This document shows positions 10,896-19,012 of a stretch of DNA of 28,942 nt, piece by piece. Source of the DNA: Anaeramoeba ignava (Eukaryota > Metamonada > Anaeramoebidae); assembly GCA_028826165.1 (NCBI GenBank), contig JAPDFW010000049.1, forward strand, positions 20,001 through 48,942, given 5' to 3'. The notes under the pieces are model-generated. The model was not told where the DNA came from. It saw nothing but the letters and a program-made list of their open reading frames with translations, and made no database searches. Numbering within the stretch: position 1 is the first letter of the stretch; each line of letters starts with the position of its first letter. Position numbers and translations under genes: made by a program.

Positions 10896-10964
10896 TCATT
10901 TTGTTTTTGATTTTGATTTTGATTTTGTTTTTCTTGTGAGTTTTTCTTTTTCTTTTTCATTTTC
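10854..10964. repeat. Repeated ~30-nt core in the K/E/N/Q-coding microsatellite
   Basis: The core TGTTTTTCTTGTGAGTTTTT and its CTTTTT extension occur with CTTGTGA at 10854 and again at 10933, 79 nt apart. A second pair, TTTTGCTTCTTGTTTTT, recurs 29 nt apart at about 10,807 and 10,836. Neither spacing is a multiple of three, so gain or loss of a unit changes the reading frame of the transposase tail. In the minus-strand sense the same core is read as LTRKT in one frame and NSQEKQ in another. Confidence 0.7.
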
Positions 10965-12410
10965 ATTTTGGTTTTGATTTTCTTTTTCTTTTTCTTTTTC
11001 TTTTTCTTTTTCTTTTTCATTTTCATTTTCATTTTCTTTTGCAAATTGTTGTTTGGATATTTGGGAATTCGTGTAATCTGAATCTGAATCTGAATCTGAA
11101 AGAAACTCAAAATCTTCATCAAATTCAAAATCTTCATCAATTTCAAAATCAGGATCTAAATATGGATTATTGAGAAAAAGTGAATTTGAATTTGAATTTT
11201 CAGAACTGAAATCAAAATTTCCATCTCTCGATATTGTGGTAGACAATCTTGTTTGCCAATACTTTTCTTCTTGTGCTAGATGCGCAGAGAATGACTCCAA
11301 ATTTGTTCTTGATGTGGGGAAAATATCATTTAATCTCCTGTTATAACGCTCGACACATCCATTGGTTCTTTTTATTTCCTTAGGCAGTTCACTATAGTTC
11401 CACATCTGTGATCTGAGATCAGACATAAAAGTTGTACGGAAATATCTAAACACTCTTTCTTGATTCGGAAATTTTTTTTTGAGCTTTTTTACTTTATCTA
11501 AGATATTTTCTTGAGGCACAAATGGTAGTTTTTGTAACTTTCTTTTTAATTTTTTATGTATAGGTTCATTCAATCCTAGTTCTTGAAATTTTCTATTTAA
11601 ACATTGACAATAATGAAAATAACACCCAATGATTTTTGAGTTAGGAAAAATCCGATCCAATGACTTTTTCAAATTCAATTCAAAATCAATCGTTATATAA
11701 TCTGGATTAAGATCTGGAATTAGACCGAGAAGCTGAGCAAAGAAAATTAAGTAGTTTTGGTATGATTTAGTTTCAGTTAAACCATATAAGACAGGATAAA
11801 ACAAATTGAGTTTGGGTAATTTGGCCATAACGACTATCATTTGTTTAAATCCTTTTGGAGCCACTTTAAAAGTGCCATCTATGAAAATTTGTTCAGCCAA
11901 GCTTAAATTGTAAATCATAGAACTACTAGCCCATATATAAATATTAAATGGTGACATTTGCTCCACTCTGAGAAAATCTGTCTTGGAAAGAGTTTGGTGA
12001 TTTGAAATTCTGGAAATCTTCTTCTTCTTCTTTTTTCCAGATGGCAATCTGATGTTCTTTACATAGTTCTTAACTTCTTGATGAGATGGAGTAATATAAG
12101 CTTTTTCTAAATCTGAATCAATTCTTACACACATTTCTCTATATACTCTATCAGGAGTGAAAATATTATCCAGCGCTAATTCCTCCACTAAATTCCACAA
12201 ATCTGCAACTTCTCTGGATTGACTTATCCTTTGGCAAGTTGGTTTATGCTGTCCATTTGTAGTGCATTGGAGATTGGGATTATAGAACAATTTGGCAGTC
12301 ATTCCACACCTTTTTCTACATCTATACCAACCACTTGTATTAGTAGAGTTGTGTCTATTCTTGGAAAAGGGATATCCGTCAATTGTAATTTGAGGTTTGA
12401 ATTTCTTCAT
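10896..12410 (-). CDS. FLYWCH-like zinc finger + MULE (Mutator-type) transposase
   Basis: A 504-codon frame from ATG at 12410 to TGA. Residues about 8-59 resemble a FLYWCH/WRKY-GCM-like zinc finger: GWYRC (C31), C35, H55 and C59. The MULE DDE catalytic domain spans about 160-375: FIDGTFKVAP carries the first Asp (D178), YITIDFE the second Asp (D242), GCYFHYCQC the family's characteristic C-x2-H (C263, H266), and NGCVERYNR the catalytic Glu (E354). All expected residues are present, so the catalytic core looks intact. Known MULE transposases cut and paste Mutator-like elements in the nucleus. Residues 397-504 are acidic, then Lys/Glu/Asn/Gln repeats. The frame ends inside this microsatellite, and the likely remaining tail lies in another frame at 10340-10895. 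It is divergent from the gene starting near 13036. It could be an element transposase or a domesticated FLYWCH/MULE protein. Confidence 0.88.
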   Translation of the reverse strand: MKKFKPQITIDGYPFSKNRHNSTNTSGWYRCRKRCGMTAKLFYNPNLQCTTNGQHKPTCQRISQSREVADLWNLVEELALDNIFTPDRVYREMCVRIDSDLEKAYITPSHQEVKNYVKNIRLPSGKKKKKKISRISNHQTLSKTDFLRVEQMSPFNIYIWASSSMIYNLSLAEQIFIDGTFKVAPKGFKQMIVVMAKLPKLNLFYPVLYGLTETKSYQNYLIFFAQLLGLIPDLNPDYITIDFELNLKKSLDRIFPNSKIIGCYFHYCQCLNRKFQELGLNEPIHKKLKRKLQKLPFVPQENILDKVKKLKKKFPNQERVFRYFRTTFMSDLRSQMWNYSELPKEIKRTNGCVERYNRRLNDIFPTSRTNLESFSAHLAQEEKYWQTRLSTTISRDGNFDFSSENSNSNSLFLNNPYLDPDFEIDEDFEFDEDFEFLSDSDSDSDYTNSQISKQQFAKENENENEKEKEKEKEKEKENQNQNENEKEKEKLTRKTKSKSKSKTK

Positions 12411-13021
12411 AAAAAATCTTTTTTTAAATCAAAAATCAAAAATGAAAAATAAAATCAAAAATAAAAAATGAAAAATGAAATTGTTAGAATTGCTTTTTCA
12501 GTTTGATTTGAGAGATATTTTAGTTCATTTTTATTGCAAAATTTGTTTTGTTTGTTTTTTTTTTTAATTTTATCATCATTAACGAAAAAAGGAAAAATTC
12601 AAACCGTTAAATTTCAAATCTTAGTTATTCGAATACTTTAAATAATAAATAATTGAGAATATAATTGAATATAATTTTTAAATTTTGAATTGATCGAAAC
12701 TACCATAAGATGAAATTATCTGGAATAAAATCAATTCAAACATCTTTTGACTTATAATGTCTTTTAAACTTTTGTTTATTTTTGACTCTTGAGCTTTTAA
12801 TAAAATAAAGAATTTTTCAATTTTCAAAAAAAAAATCAAATTAATTTCCCATTCATTTTAAGTTTCAAAAGAAAGCAAGAAATGCTTTTACATTTATTGT
12901 TTTTTATAAAATATATTTTTATCAATTTTTTCTTTGTGTTCATTTGGATCAATGTAAATATTGACATAGATAAAGAGAGTATATTTTTGGAAGTGTCTAA
13001 AAGAAATAGATGCCGTCACTA
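12411..13021. promoter_or_regulatory. Divergent intergenic region between two transposase-like genes
   Basis: About 620 bp separate the start of the minus-strand MULE gene from the plus-strand DDE-like gene, so promoters for both are expected here. It holds AAAAATCAAAAATGAAAAAT-type repeats just upstream of the MULE start, a palindrome TATTCGAATA at 12625-12634, and a plus-strand ATG at 12882 followed by 45 codons to a TAG. A donor-like GTAAAT (around 12953) or GTATAT (around 12979) within that small frame could join a first exon to the acceptor at 13035. No TATA or other core element can be singled out in DNA this AT-rich. Confidence 0.4.
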
Positions 13022-13023
13022 GG

Positions 13024-13035
13024 TACTAATTTCAG
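13024..13035 (+). other. Candidate 3' splice site with fused branch-point motif
   Basis: TACTAAT immediately followed by TTCAG lies directly before the coding frame that starts at 13036. Upstream of it that frame has a TAA (13027-13029) and no ATG, whereas the first in-frame ATG downstream is at 13108. A branch-like ACTAA placed only a few bases before CAG resembles the compact 3' intron motif known in metamonad protists such as Trichomonas and Giardia (ACTAACACACAG-like). Whether it is used is inference. Confidence 0.4.
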
Positions 13036-14889
13036 TATGTGAAATTAAGAGAAGTTTCTGATAGAAGAAAATTCGGAATTGACATTCCATTACCAAGTGA
13101 CGACATCATGTTTAGAATATTCAATTTAAGAAGAAATCTGAAAAAAAAAAAAATCACAATTTCATTTTTTTTTCTACTTATGAATTATTTGTTGAAAAAA
13201 GAAATTTATCAAGAGTGGATTAACTTAAAAATCAAAGGAAGATCTCCCACCAAAATGGATTGTGAAAGAATTGTTGCAACATTAAAAGAAAAAAGAAATA
13301 TTATGTTTGATTCAGAAAAACTTAGAACAGAATTGAGAAATATTTTGAGAATTTTGAAAAAAAAAAATGTACAAAATAAAAAGGATTACCTACAAAATCA
13401 AACCTCTCTACCATTTGAAGAATCGAAATCTAATTATGATTTATGTGAAAAAGAGAACTATTCTGAGAATCAACCAAATAAACGACCGAGAGGTCGACCA
13501 AAGAAAAAATTACAAGACTGTCAATTTCCTGAAAAGAAAATAAAAAACATGCTCAAAAGTTATTTAGATAAGGAAGAGATTATGGAGATAATCAATTTTA
13601 TTAAATCCAAAAGTTCACTTGATGAAATTATTGTGAATGGATTTGGTCATCTACTAAAGCAACTTCCTCACAATAGCCCCATCAGAAAACCATTAATTTG
13701 TGAATTAGTGAAACAAGATATAAACAGGGATTTTTCTCAAAGAGAAATAGCTCAAAGATTAGATATTTCTGAACCTACTATCAGTCGATCAATTCATCAA
13801 ACAGACACATCAATTTTGTGGAATATTAAATATGCTCTTCAAGTATCTCGGAGTAGAACTACAGAAGAAGAAGAAGAAAGAATTCGAGAACTATGGTTGG
13901 AAGAAACACAAACAGACTCAGGAGATCATGTGGATGTCAATACAGATGAGGAAGATGAAAATGGAGATATGCAATCTATCAAAGTTCCAAGACATAATCA
14001 AAAAGAAACTGATCAGATTATCTGTGAGAGAATCCGGGTTCAATGGAAAAAAGAATCAGGAATTGATAGATCTCTCGCTTTTATTTTAGTAAGAAAACCA
14101 AAAAGGGTGAGAAAATTGAAATATTTTAGATGCCAAGATACTTGTTTTTGTCCTCTTTGTGCCAAGAACGATCAAACTCATTTAGAAGAAGTTAAACATC
14201 AAAGATCAGTATATATTGAATCAAAGAGAATTCATGATCCAGAGAGATTGTTTATAGTGATGGATTTTGGAAGTTTTTATCCTCCAAATGGGAAGGAAAA
14301 AAAAAAAAACAAAATCTCTGATTTAAGTATTATTAGAATTCAACAATTGGATTCAGGAAGAAGACTAGACTACTTTGATTTTTTGTGTGATAACTCCACC
14401 CAGAACTTCAATTATGTAAAAGCCAGTTTTCTATTTTTGGTCAAAGAAGGTGTACTTAATGGGTTCAAAAAATTGGAAATTTGGAGCGATGGTGGTGTTC
14501 ATTTTAAGAATTCAAAAACCTTCCAGTTTTTATCTAAATTAGCTGCCAAGACAGGAATAACAATTACACAGAACTTTTTCATATCCCACCATGGGGCCAA
14601 TGAATGTGATGGCCACTTCGGAAGATTAAAACAACTTGAAACAAGAGAAAAATTAGCAGGTCGGTCTTGTCATAATATCAATGGGTATTCAAGATTATTA
14701 AACACTTTGCCCAATCACAAAAGTCAGAACATTTCCTCTAGTATTGACCAAACTTGTGAATATATTCGCACTGTGCCCAAAACTCGTTTTTATCATGAAT
14801 ATATCTATGAGAAAAAAAATAGAGTCAAAGTGCGACATCTAAGTGGGACAGGAAATATTAAAGAGGTGAAATTACATAAACTTTCTTAA
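13036..14889 (+). CDS. AT-hook/HTH protein with RNase H-like DDE-type domain (putative transposase)
   Basis: Open from 13036 to a TAA at 14887-14889. Residues are numbered from the GTG at 13039; the first in-frame ATG is at 13108, with another at 13180. The upstream codons look coding and are preceded by a splice-acceptor-like TTCAG, so a 5' exon is likely. Visible modules: an AT-hook KRPRGRPKKK (148-157); a helix-turn-helix DFSQREIAQRLDISEPTISR (231-250); a Cys cluster C365-x3-C369-x-C371-x2-C374; then a possible nuclease fold with VMDFGSF (D409), IWSDGGVHFKN (D484) and NFFISHHGANECDGHFGRLK (H518, E522, D524). The SDG-xx-FKN plus HG-xxx-CDG-xxG pattern recurs in poorly characterised eukaryotic transposase-like proteins with an RNase H-type fold, but I cannot assign a named superfamily. 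It is divergent to the MULE gene, as if a partner in the same element. No frameshift is seen across the body. Confidence 0.75.
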   Translation, partial: YVKLREVSDRRKFGIDIPLPSDDIMFRIFNLRRNLKKKKITISFFFLLMNYLLKKEIYQEWINLKIKGRSPTKMDCERIVATLKEKRNIMFDSEKLRTELRNILRILKKKNVQNKKDYLQNQTSLPFEESKSNYDLCEKENYSENQPNKRPRGRPKKKLQDCQFPEKKIKNMLKSYLDKEEIMEIINFIKSKSSLDEIIVNGFGHLLKQLPHNSPIRKPLICELVKQDINRDFSQREIAQRLDISEPTISRSIHQTDTSILWNIKYALQVSRSRTTEEEEERIRELWLEETQTDSGDHVDVNTDEEDENGDMQSIKVPRHNQKETDQIICERIRVQWKKESGIDRSLAFILVRKPKRVRKLKYFRCQDTCFCPLCAKNDQTHLEEVKHQRSVYIESKRIHDPERLFIVMDFGSFYPPNGKEKKKNKISDLSIIRIQQLDSGRRLDYFDFLCDNSTQNFNYVKASFLFLVKEGVLNGFKKLEIWSDGGVHFKNSKTFQFLSKLAAKTGITITQNFFISHHGANECDGHFGRLKQLETREKLAGRSCHNINGYSRLLNTLPNHKSQNISSSIDQTCEYIRTVPKTRFYHEYIYEKKNRVKVRHLSGTGNIKEVKLHKLS

Positions 14890-15460
14890 TAATCAATAAT
14901 ATAATTCAAAGATTTCTTTTCTCTATAATCTGAGGATTCTTATCTTCTGATTGATTTTCTATTCTTTCTTCAAATTCAAATTTTTTTGTGAAGAAAATTT
15001 CTTCACTTAAATAAAGATCAAAAAACAAAAAATTTTTTTTTTCTTTCAAATCATTTTTTTATTCAGTTATGAAATTTTATCAAATTGAAAAAATAAAAAA
15101 AGAATGATTTCCAGAAGTATAAAAAGAAATCGATTTCATCTTCTCGTAGTTTCGATCATTAATCATTGTTTTATTTGAAAATCCAAATTTTTTTATTTTT
15201 TCAAATTTTTATTAAAGTTATATAGTTATTGAAATATCTTTTGAATAGATATTCATTTAAAAAATCTTTTCTAAATTACAAGTTAAATCATTTACTAAAT
15301 TTTTACAAAAAAAACATTTTTTCATTTTTTCTTTTCTTCATTTAATTTATTCTTTCCTTTTCATTTTTATTTGTGTTCTTTTGTTTTCAGTGCTTTTTTT
15401 TTGTGCATATTCTTTGATTTACTTGTTTCGTTTTATTTAGAATTTGTATAAACATTTTCT
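14890..15460. other. 3' flank of the DDE-like gene, no supported gene
   Basis: T-rich sequence likely to include the 3' untranslated region and polyadenylation site of the upstream gene (AATAAA-like strings are too frequent here to be informative). No coding frame, RNA gene or transposon end recognised. Confidence 0.4.
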
Positions 15461-15903
15461 TTAATAAATAATTTGATAAATAATTTAATAAATAATTTAA
15501 TTAATAATTTAATAAATAATTTAATAAATAATTTAATAAATAATTTAATTAATAATTTAATAAATAATTTAATTAATAATTTAATAATTTAATAAATAAT
15601 TTAATAAATAAATTAATTAATAATTTAATAAATAATTTATTTAATAATTTAATTAATAATTTAATTAATAATTTAATAATTTAATAAATAAATTAATTAA
15701 TAATTTAATAAATAATTTAATAAATAATTTAATTAATAATTTAATTAATAATTTAATAAATAATTTAATAAATAATTTAATAAATAATTTAATAAATAAT
15801 TTAATAAATAATTTAATAAATAATTTAATTATAATTTAATTAATAATTTAATAAATAATTTAATAAATAATTTAATTATAATTTAATTAATAATTTAATA
15901 AAT
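15461..15903. repeat. 12-bp two-state satellite, segment 1
   Basis: Tandem AATTTAATAAAT and AATTTAATTAAT dodecamers, differing only at position 9, with occasional 4-5 bp slips (e.g. near 15,585, 15,675, 15,830, 15,880). The first units are slightly divergent (AATTTGATAAAT). The segment ends exactly at the left terminus of the first Harbinger copy. Confidence 0.95.
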
Positions 15904-15941
15904 AGAGGTTGGGATGGAATCCCCTCTGGTTCGCGGAAATC
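15904..15941 (+). repeat. Left TIR of Harbinger copy 1
   Basis: Begins AGAGGTTGGGATGGAATCCC, then CTCTGGTTCGCGGAAATC; 34 of 38 positions match the reverse complement of the right end. Confidence 0.92.
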
Positions 15942-15970
15942 AATCTATTCGCGAAAAAATTGATTTCCGC
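15933..15970. other. Subterminal hairpin in Harbinger copy 1
   Basis: GCGGAAATCAAT (15933-15944) is an exact 12-bp inverted repeat of ATTGATTTCCGC (15959-15970), around a loop with TTCGCGAA. The opposite end has repeated CCGCGA-containing motifs instead. Equivalent to about 18010-18047 in copy 2. It may be a transposase-binding site or an origin-of-fold structure; the function is unknown. Confidence 0.75.
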
Positions 15971-16140
15971 TTATTTTAAGTTGTTCGGAATAAAAAAAAA
16001 ATTTTTTTTTTGAGAATTTTTTATTTTCTTTCATTTCCAAAAGGAAAAAGGAATTGAAATGAGAAAAAAAAGAAAGAGATTTGTTATGAAAAAAAATTAT
16101 TATTTGAAAAATGAAAATGATTGTTGTTCTTCTTTTTAAT

Positions 16141-16696
16141 TTAATCATTATAAGATAGAGGATGACCAGATCGAATCTCAAAATTAGTTAAGGAAACACA
16201 AACTCCAAAAATTTTTTGATAAAAATCTTCTCTTTCTCAACACCAATTATTGGACATGCATGATCATAGAACTTTTAATCTTCCGTAATAATGCTCAATT
16301 TGGATCCAAAGAGAAGATAATCTAGCATTAAAAAATTGTTCTTCTTGATTGAGTTCACATCCTCTCGGTTTTTTGAAAGGGATCACAATTTGAATTTCAT
16401 TTTGAAGATCATAATATGCTTTATCAACCATTAATGAATATTCTTGAAAAAATCTTCCATACCAAGGTCATGAGAAAAGTTGTTTCATTTGTTTGCTTCA
16501 TTCTTCTAGCTCCTCTTCCCTGATATTGAAAATCGAGTTCGACTGATTGAAATAAACTGAGAAAATCTTGAAATCCAAAATTGGTTAGAATTTCTAATCT
16601 CTGTTCATTATTAGTTGCTTGTAGTTCTTCAAATTTTATTGAATCAAAATCTCTAATTTCTTCTTCACTATCAGAAAATTCTTCAAGAAGAATTGG
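16141..16696 (-). pseudogene. Decayed Harbinger transposase, copy 1
   Basis: The minus strand opens after a TAA at 16697-16699 with no ATG. About 80 residues of N-terminal transposase-like sequence follow (LLEEFSDSEEE, ILTNFGFQDFLSL, FQYQGRGARRMKQTNET). The frame then passes straight to C-terminal sequence in another frame: MVDKAYYDLQ (second catalytic Asp of the GDkGY motif), IVIPFKKPRG, NQEEQFFNARLSSLW and IEHYYGRLK (catalytic Glu). The middle, including the first catalytic Asp, is missing. After GRLKVL, two in-frame TGA codons (16264-16266, 16237-16239) interrupt an otherwise conserved tail (SCMSNNWC, EREDFYQKIFGVCVS, LTNFEIRSGHPLSYND) ending at TAA 16141-16143. Here the A6 tract leaves the frame before MVDK without the longer start seen in copy 2. 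Clearly a pseudogene. Confidence 0.85.
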
Positions 16697-16933
16697 TTAG
16701 CGATTTTATTGAGAATTTTTATAAAATTAAAACGAATTTTCCATAAGAAAAAAATGATCAAAAATAAATTTTTTCAAAATAATTCACCGAGATCAAATAG
16801 GGGCATTTTCCGAACTTCCTCATTTTAGCGAATTAATCATTTTTCGCGAATCTCAATTAACATCTACGGAAAAAAAAATTTCGAGGATAATTTTTTGTTC
16901 GTGGATACAAAAGAGCATCCGCGACCAAATATA

Positions 16934-16971
16934 GATATCCGCGAACCAAGAGGGATTCCATCCCAACCTCT
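16934..16971 (-). repeat. Right TIR of Harbinger copy 1
   Basis: Reverse complement begins AGAGGTTGGGATGGAATCCC, then TCTTGGTTCGCGGATATC. It is followed by AAT and then satellite in phase. Confidence 0.92.
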
Positions 16972-17980
16972 AATAATTTAATAAATAATTTAATAAATAA
17001 TTTAATAAATAATTTAATAAATAATTTAATAAATAATTTAATAAATAATTTAATTAATAATTTAATTAATAATTTAATAAATAATTTAATAAATAATTTA
17101 ATTAATAATTTAATTAATAATTTAATAAATAATTTAATAAATAATTTAATAAATAATTTAATAAATAATTTAATAAATAATTTAATAAATAATTTAATAA
17201 ATAATTTAATAAATAATTTAATAAATAATTTAATAAATAATTTAATTAATAATTTAATAAATAATTTAATTAATAATTTAATAAATAATTTAATTAATAA
17301 TTTAATAAATAATTTAATTAATAATTTAATAAATAATTTAATTAATAATTTAATTAATAATTTAATTAATAATTTAATAAATAATTTAATTAATAATTTA
17401 ATTAATAATTTAATAAATAATTTAATTAATAATTTAATTAATAATTTAATTAATAATTTAATTAATAATTTAATAAATAATTTAATTAATAATTTAATTA
17501 ATAATTTAATAAATAATTTAATAAATAATTTAATAAATAATTTAATAAATAATTTTAATAAATAATTTAATAAATAATTTAATAAATAATTTAATTAATA
17601 ATTTAATAAATAATTTAATTAATAATTTAATAAATAATTTAATTAATAATTTAATAAATAATTTAATAAATAATTTAATTAATAATTTAATAAATAATTT
17701 AATTAATAATTTAATAAATAATTTAATTAATAATTTAATAAATAATTTAATAAATAATTTAATAAATAATTTAATTAATAATTTAATAAACAATTTAATA
17801 AATAATTTAATTAATAATTTAAATAATTTAATTAATAATTTAATAAATAATTTAATAAATAATTTAATTAATAATTTAATAAATAATTTAATAAATAAAT
17901 TAATAAATAATTTAATTAATAATTTAATAAATAATTTAATAAATAAATTAATAAATAAATTAATAAATAATTTAATTAAT
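16972..17980. repeat. 12-bp two-state satellite, segment 2
   Basis: Dodecamers AATTTAATAAAT (A) and AATTTAATTAAT (B) run in unbroken 12-bp register for more than 45 units from 16975 to about 17,550, where one extra T shifts the phase. Almost all variation is confined to the single A/T position 9. The left third is A-dominated, while 17,260-17,510 is rich in B. The long Phe-Ile-Lys-Leu minus-strand open frame at 17542-17793 is a by-product of a period divisible by three. Confidence 0.95.
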
Positions 17981-18018
17981 AGAGGTTGGGATGGAATCCC
18001 CTCTGGTTCGCGGAAATC
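17981..18018 (+). repeat. Left TIR of Harbinger copy 2
   Basis: Identical to the left end of the other copy; begins AGAGGTTGGGATGGAATCCC. Confidence 0.92.
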
Positions 18019-18218
18019 AATCTATTCGCGAAAAAATTGATTTCCGCTTATTTTAAGTTGTTCGGAATAAAAAAAAAATTTTTTTTTTGAGAATTTTTTA
18101 TTTTCTTTCATTTCCAAAAGGAAAAAGGAATTGAAATGAGAAAAAAAAAGAAAGAGATTTGTTATGAAAAAAAATTATTATTTGAAAAATGAAAATGATT
18201 GTTGTTCTTCTTTTTAAT

Positions 18219-18775
18219 TTAATCATTATAAGATAGAGGATGACCAGATCGAATCTCAAAATTAGTTAAGGAAACACAAACTCCAAAAATTTTTTGATAA
18301 AAATCTTCTCTTTCTCAACACCAATTATTGGACATGCATGATCATAGAACTTTTAATCTTCCGTAATAATGCTCAATTTGGATCCAAAGAGAAGATAATC
18401 TAGCATTAAAAAATTGTTCTTCTTGATTGAGTTCACATCCTCTCGGTTTTTTGAAAGGGATCACAATTTGAATTTCATTTTGAAGATCATAATATGCTTT
18501 ATCAACCATTAATGAATATTCTTGAAAAAAATCTTCCATACCAAGGTCATGAGAAAAGTTGTTTCATTTGTTTGCTTCATTCTTCTAGCTCCTCTTCCCT
18601 GATATTGAAAATCGAGTTCGACTGATTGAAATAAACTGAGAAAATCTTGAAATCCAAAATTGGTTAGAATTTCTAATCTCTGTTCATTATTAGTTGCTTG
18701 TAGTTCTTCAAATTTTATTGAATCAAAATCTCTAATTTCTTCTTCACTATCAGAAAATTCTTCAAGAAGAATTGG
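18219..18775 (-). pseudogene. Decayed Harbinger transposase, copy 2
   Basis: Same fused remnant as in the other copy: N-terminal piece open from 18775, then the C-terminal catalytic piece. Here the A7 tract (T7 in coding sense) puts an upstream ATG in frame, so MEDFFQEYSLMVDKAYYDLQ onward is open for 65 codons (18342-18539). It contains the second catalytic Asp in MVDKAYYD and the catalytic Glu in IEHYYGRLK. The preceding codons FSHDLG match the S-x-HD element that precedes this region in DDE_Tnp_4 proteins. The first TGA after GRLKVL is the end of this 65-codon frame, and the same two TGAs as in copy 1 break the tail. Non-functional as an enzyme. Confidence 0.85.
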
Positions 18776-19012
18776 TTAGCGATTTTATTGAGAATTTTTA
18801 TAAAATTAAAACGAATTTTCCATAAGAAAAAAATGATCAAAAATAAATTTTTTCAAAATAATTCACCGAGATCAAATAGGGGCATTTTCCGAACTTCCTC
18901 ATTTTAGCGAATTAATCATTTTTCGCGAATCTCAATTAACATCTACGGAAAAAAAAATTTCGAGGATAATTTTTTGTTCGTGGATACAAAAGAGCATCCG
19001 CGACCAAATATA

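Larger units (their letters stand above)
15904..16971 (-). mobile_element. PIF/Harbinger non-autonomous element, copy 1 (1068 bp)
   Basis: Terminal inverted repeats of 38 bp (15904-15941 and 16934-16971) share AGAGGTTGGGATGGAATCCC exactly, then differ at positions 21-23 and one later base. AAT flanks both ends. Removing the element and one AAT restores perfect 12-bp phase in the surrounding satellite, which fixes the boundary and a 3-bp target duplication, as is typical of PIF/Harbinger. The interior carries a decayed DDE_Tnp_4-type transposase on the minus strand. No Myb-like second gene of the kind carried by autonomous Harbingers is present, and the transposase lacks its central part, so movement would have needed enzymes from elsewhere. 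Confidence 0.9.

Noticed and set aside
15945-16181. 78-codon minus-strand frame inside Harbinger copy 1
   Set aside because: Overlaps the transposase tail in the wrong frame and is Phe/Ile/Lys-rich; absent from copy 2 because of a homopolymer shift.
15904-16971. Tc1/mariner interpretation with TA duplication (TIR starting GAGG)
   Set aside because: It leaves three extra bases in the 12-bp satellite phase, and the coding remnant matches DDE_Tnp_4 Harbinger transposases.
17542-17793. 83-codon minus-strand open frame of Phe/Leu-Ile-Lys-Leu repeats
   Set aside because: A 12-bp repeat without a stop in one frame is open for its whole length; this is satellite, not a gene.
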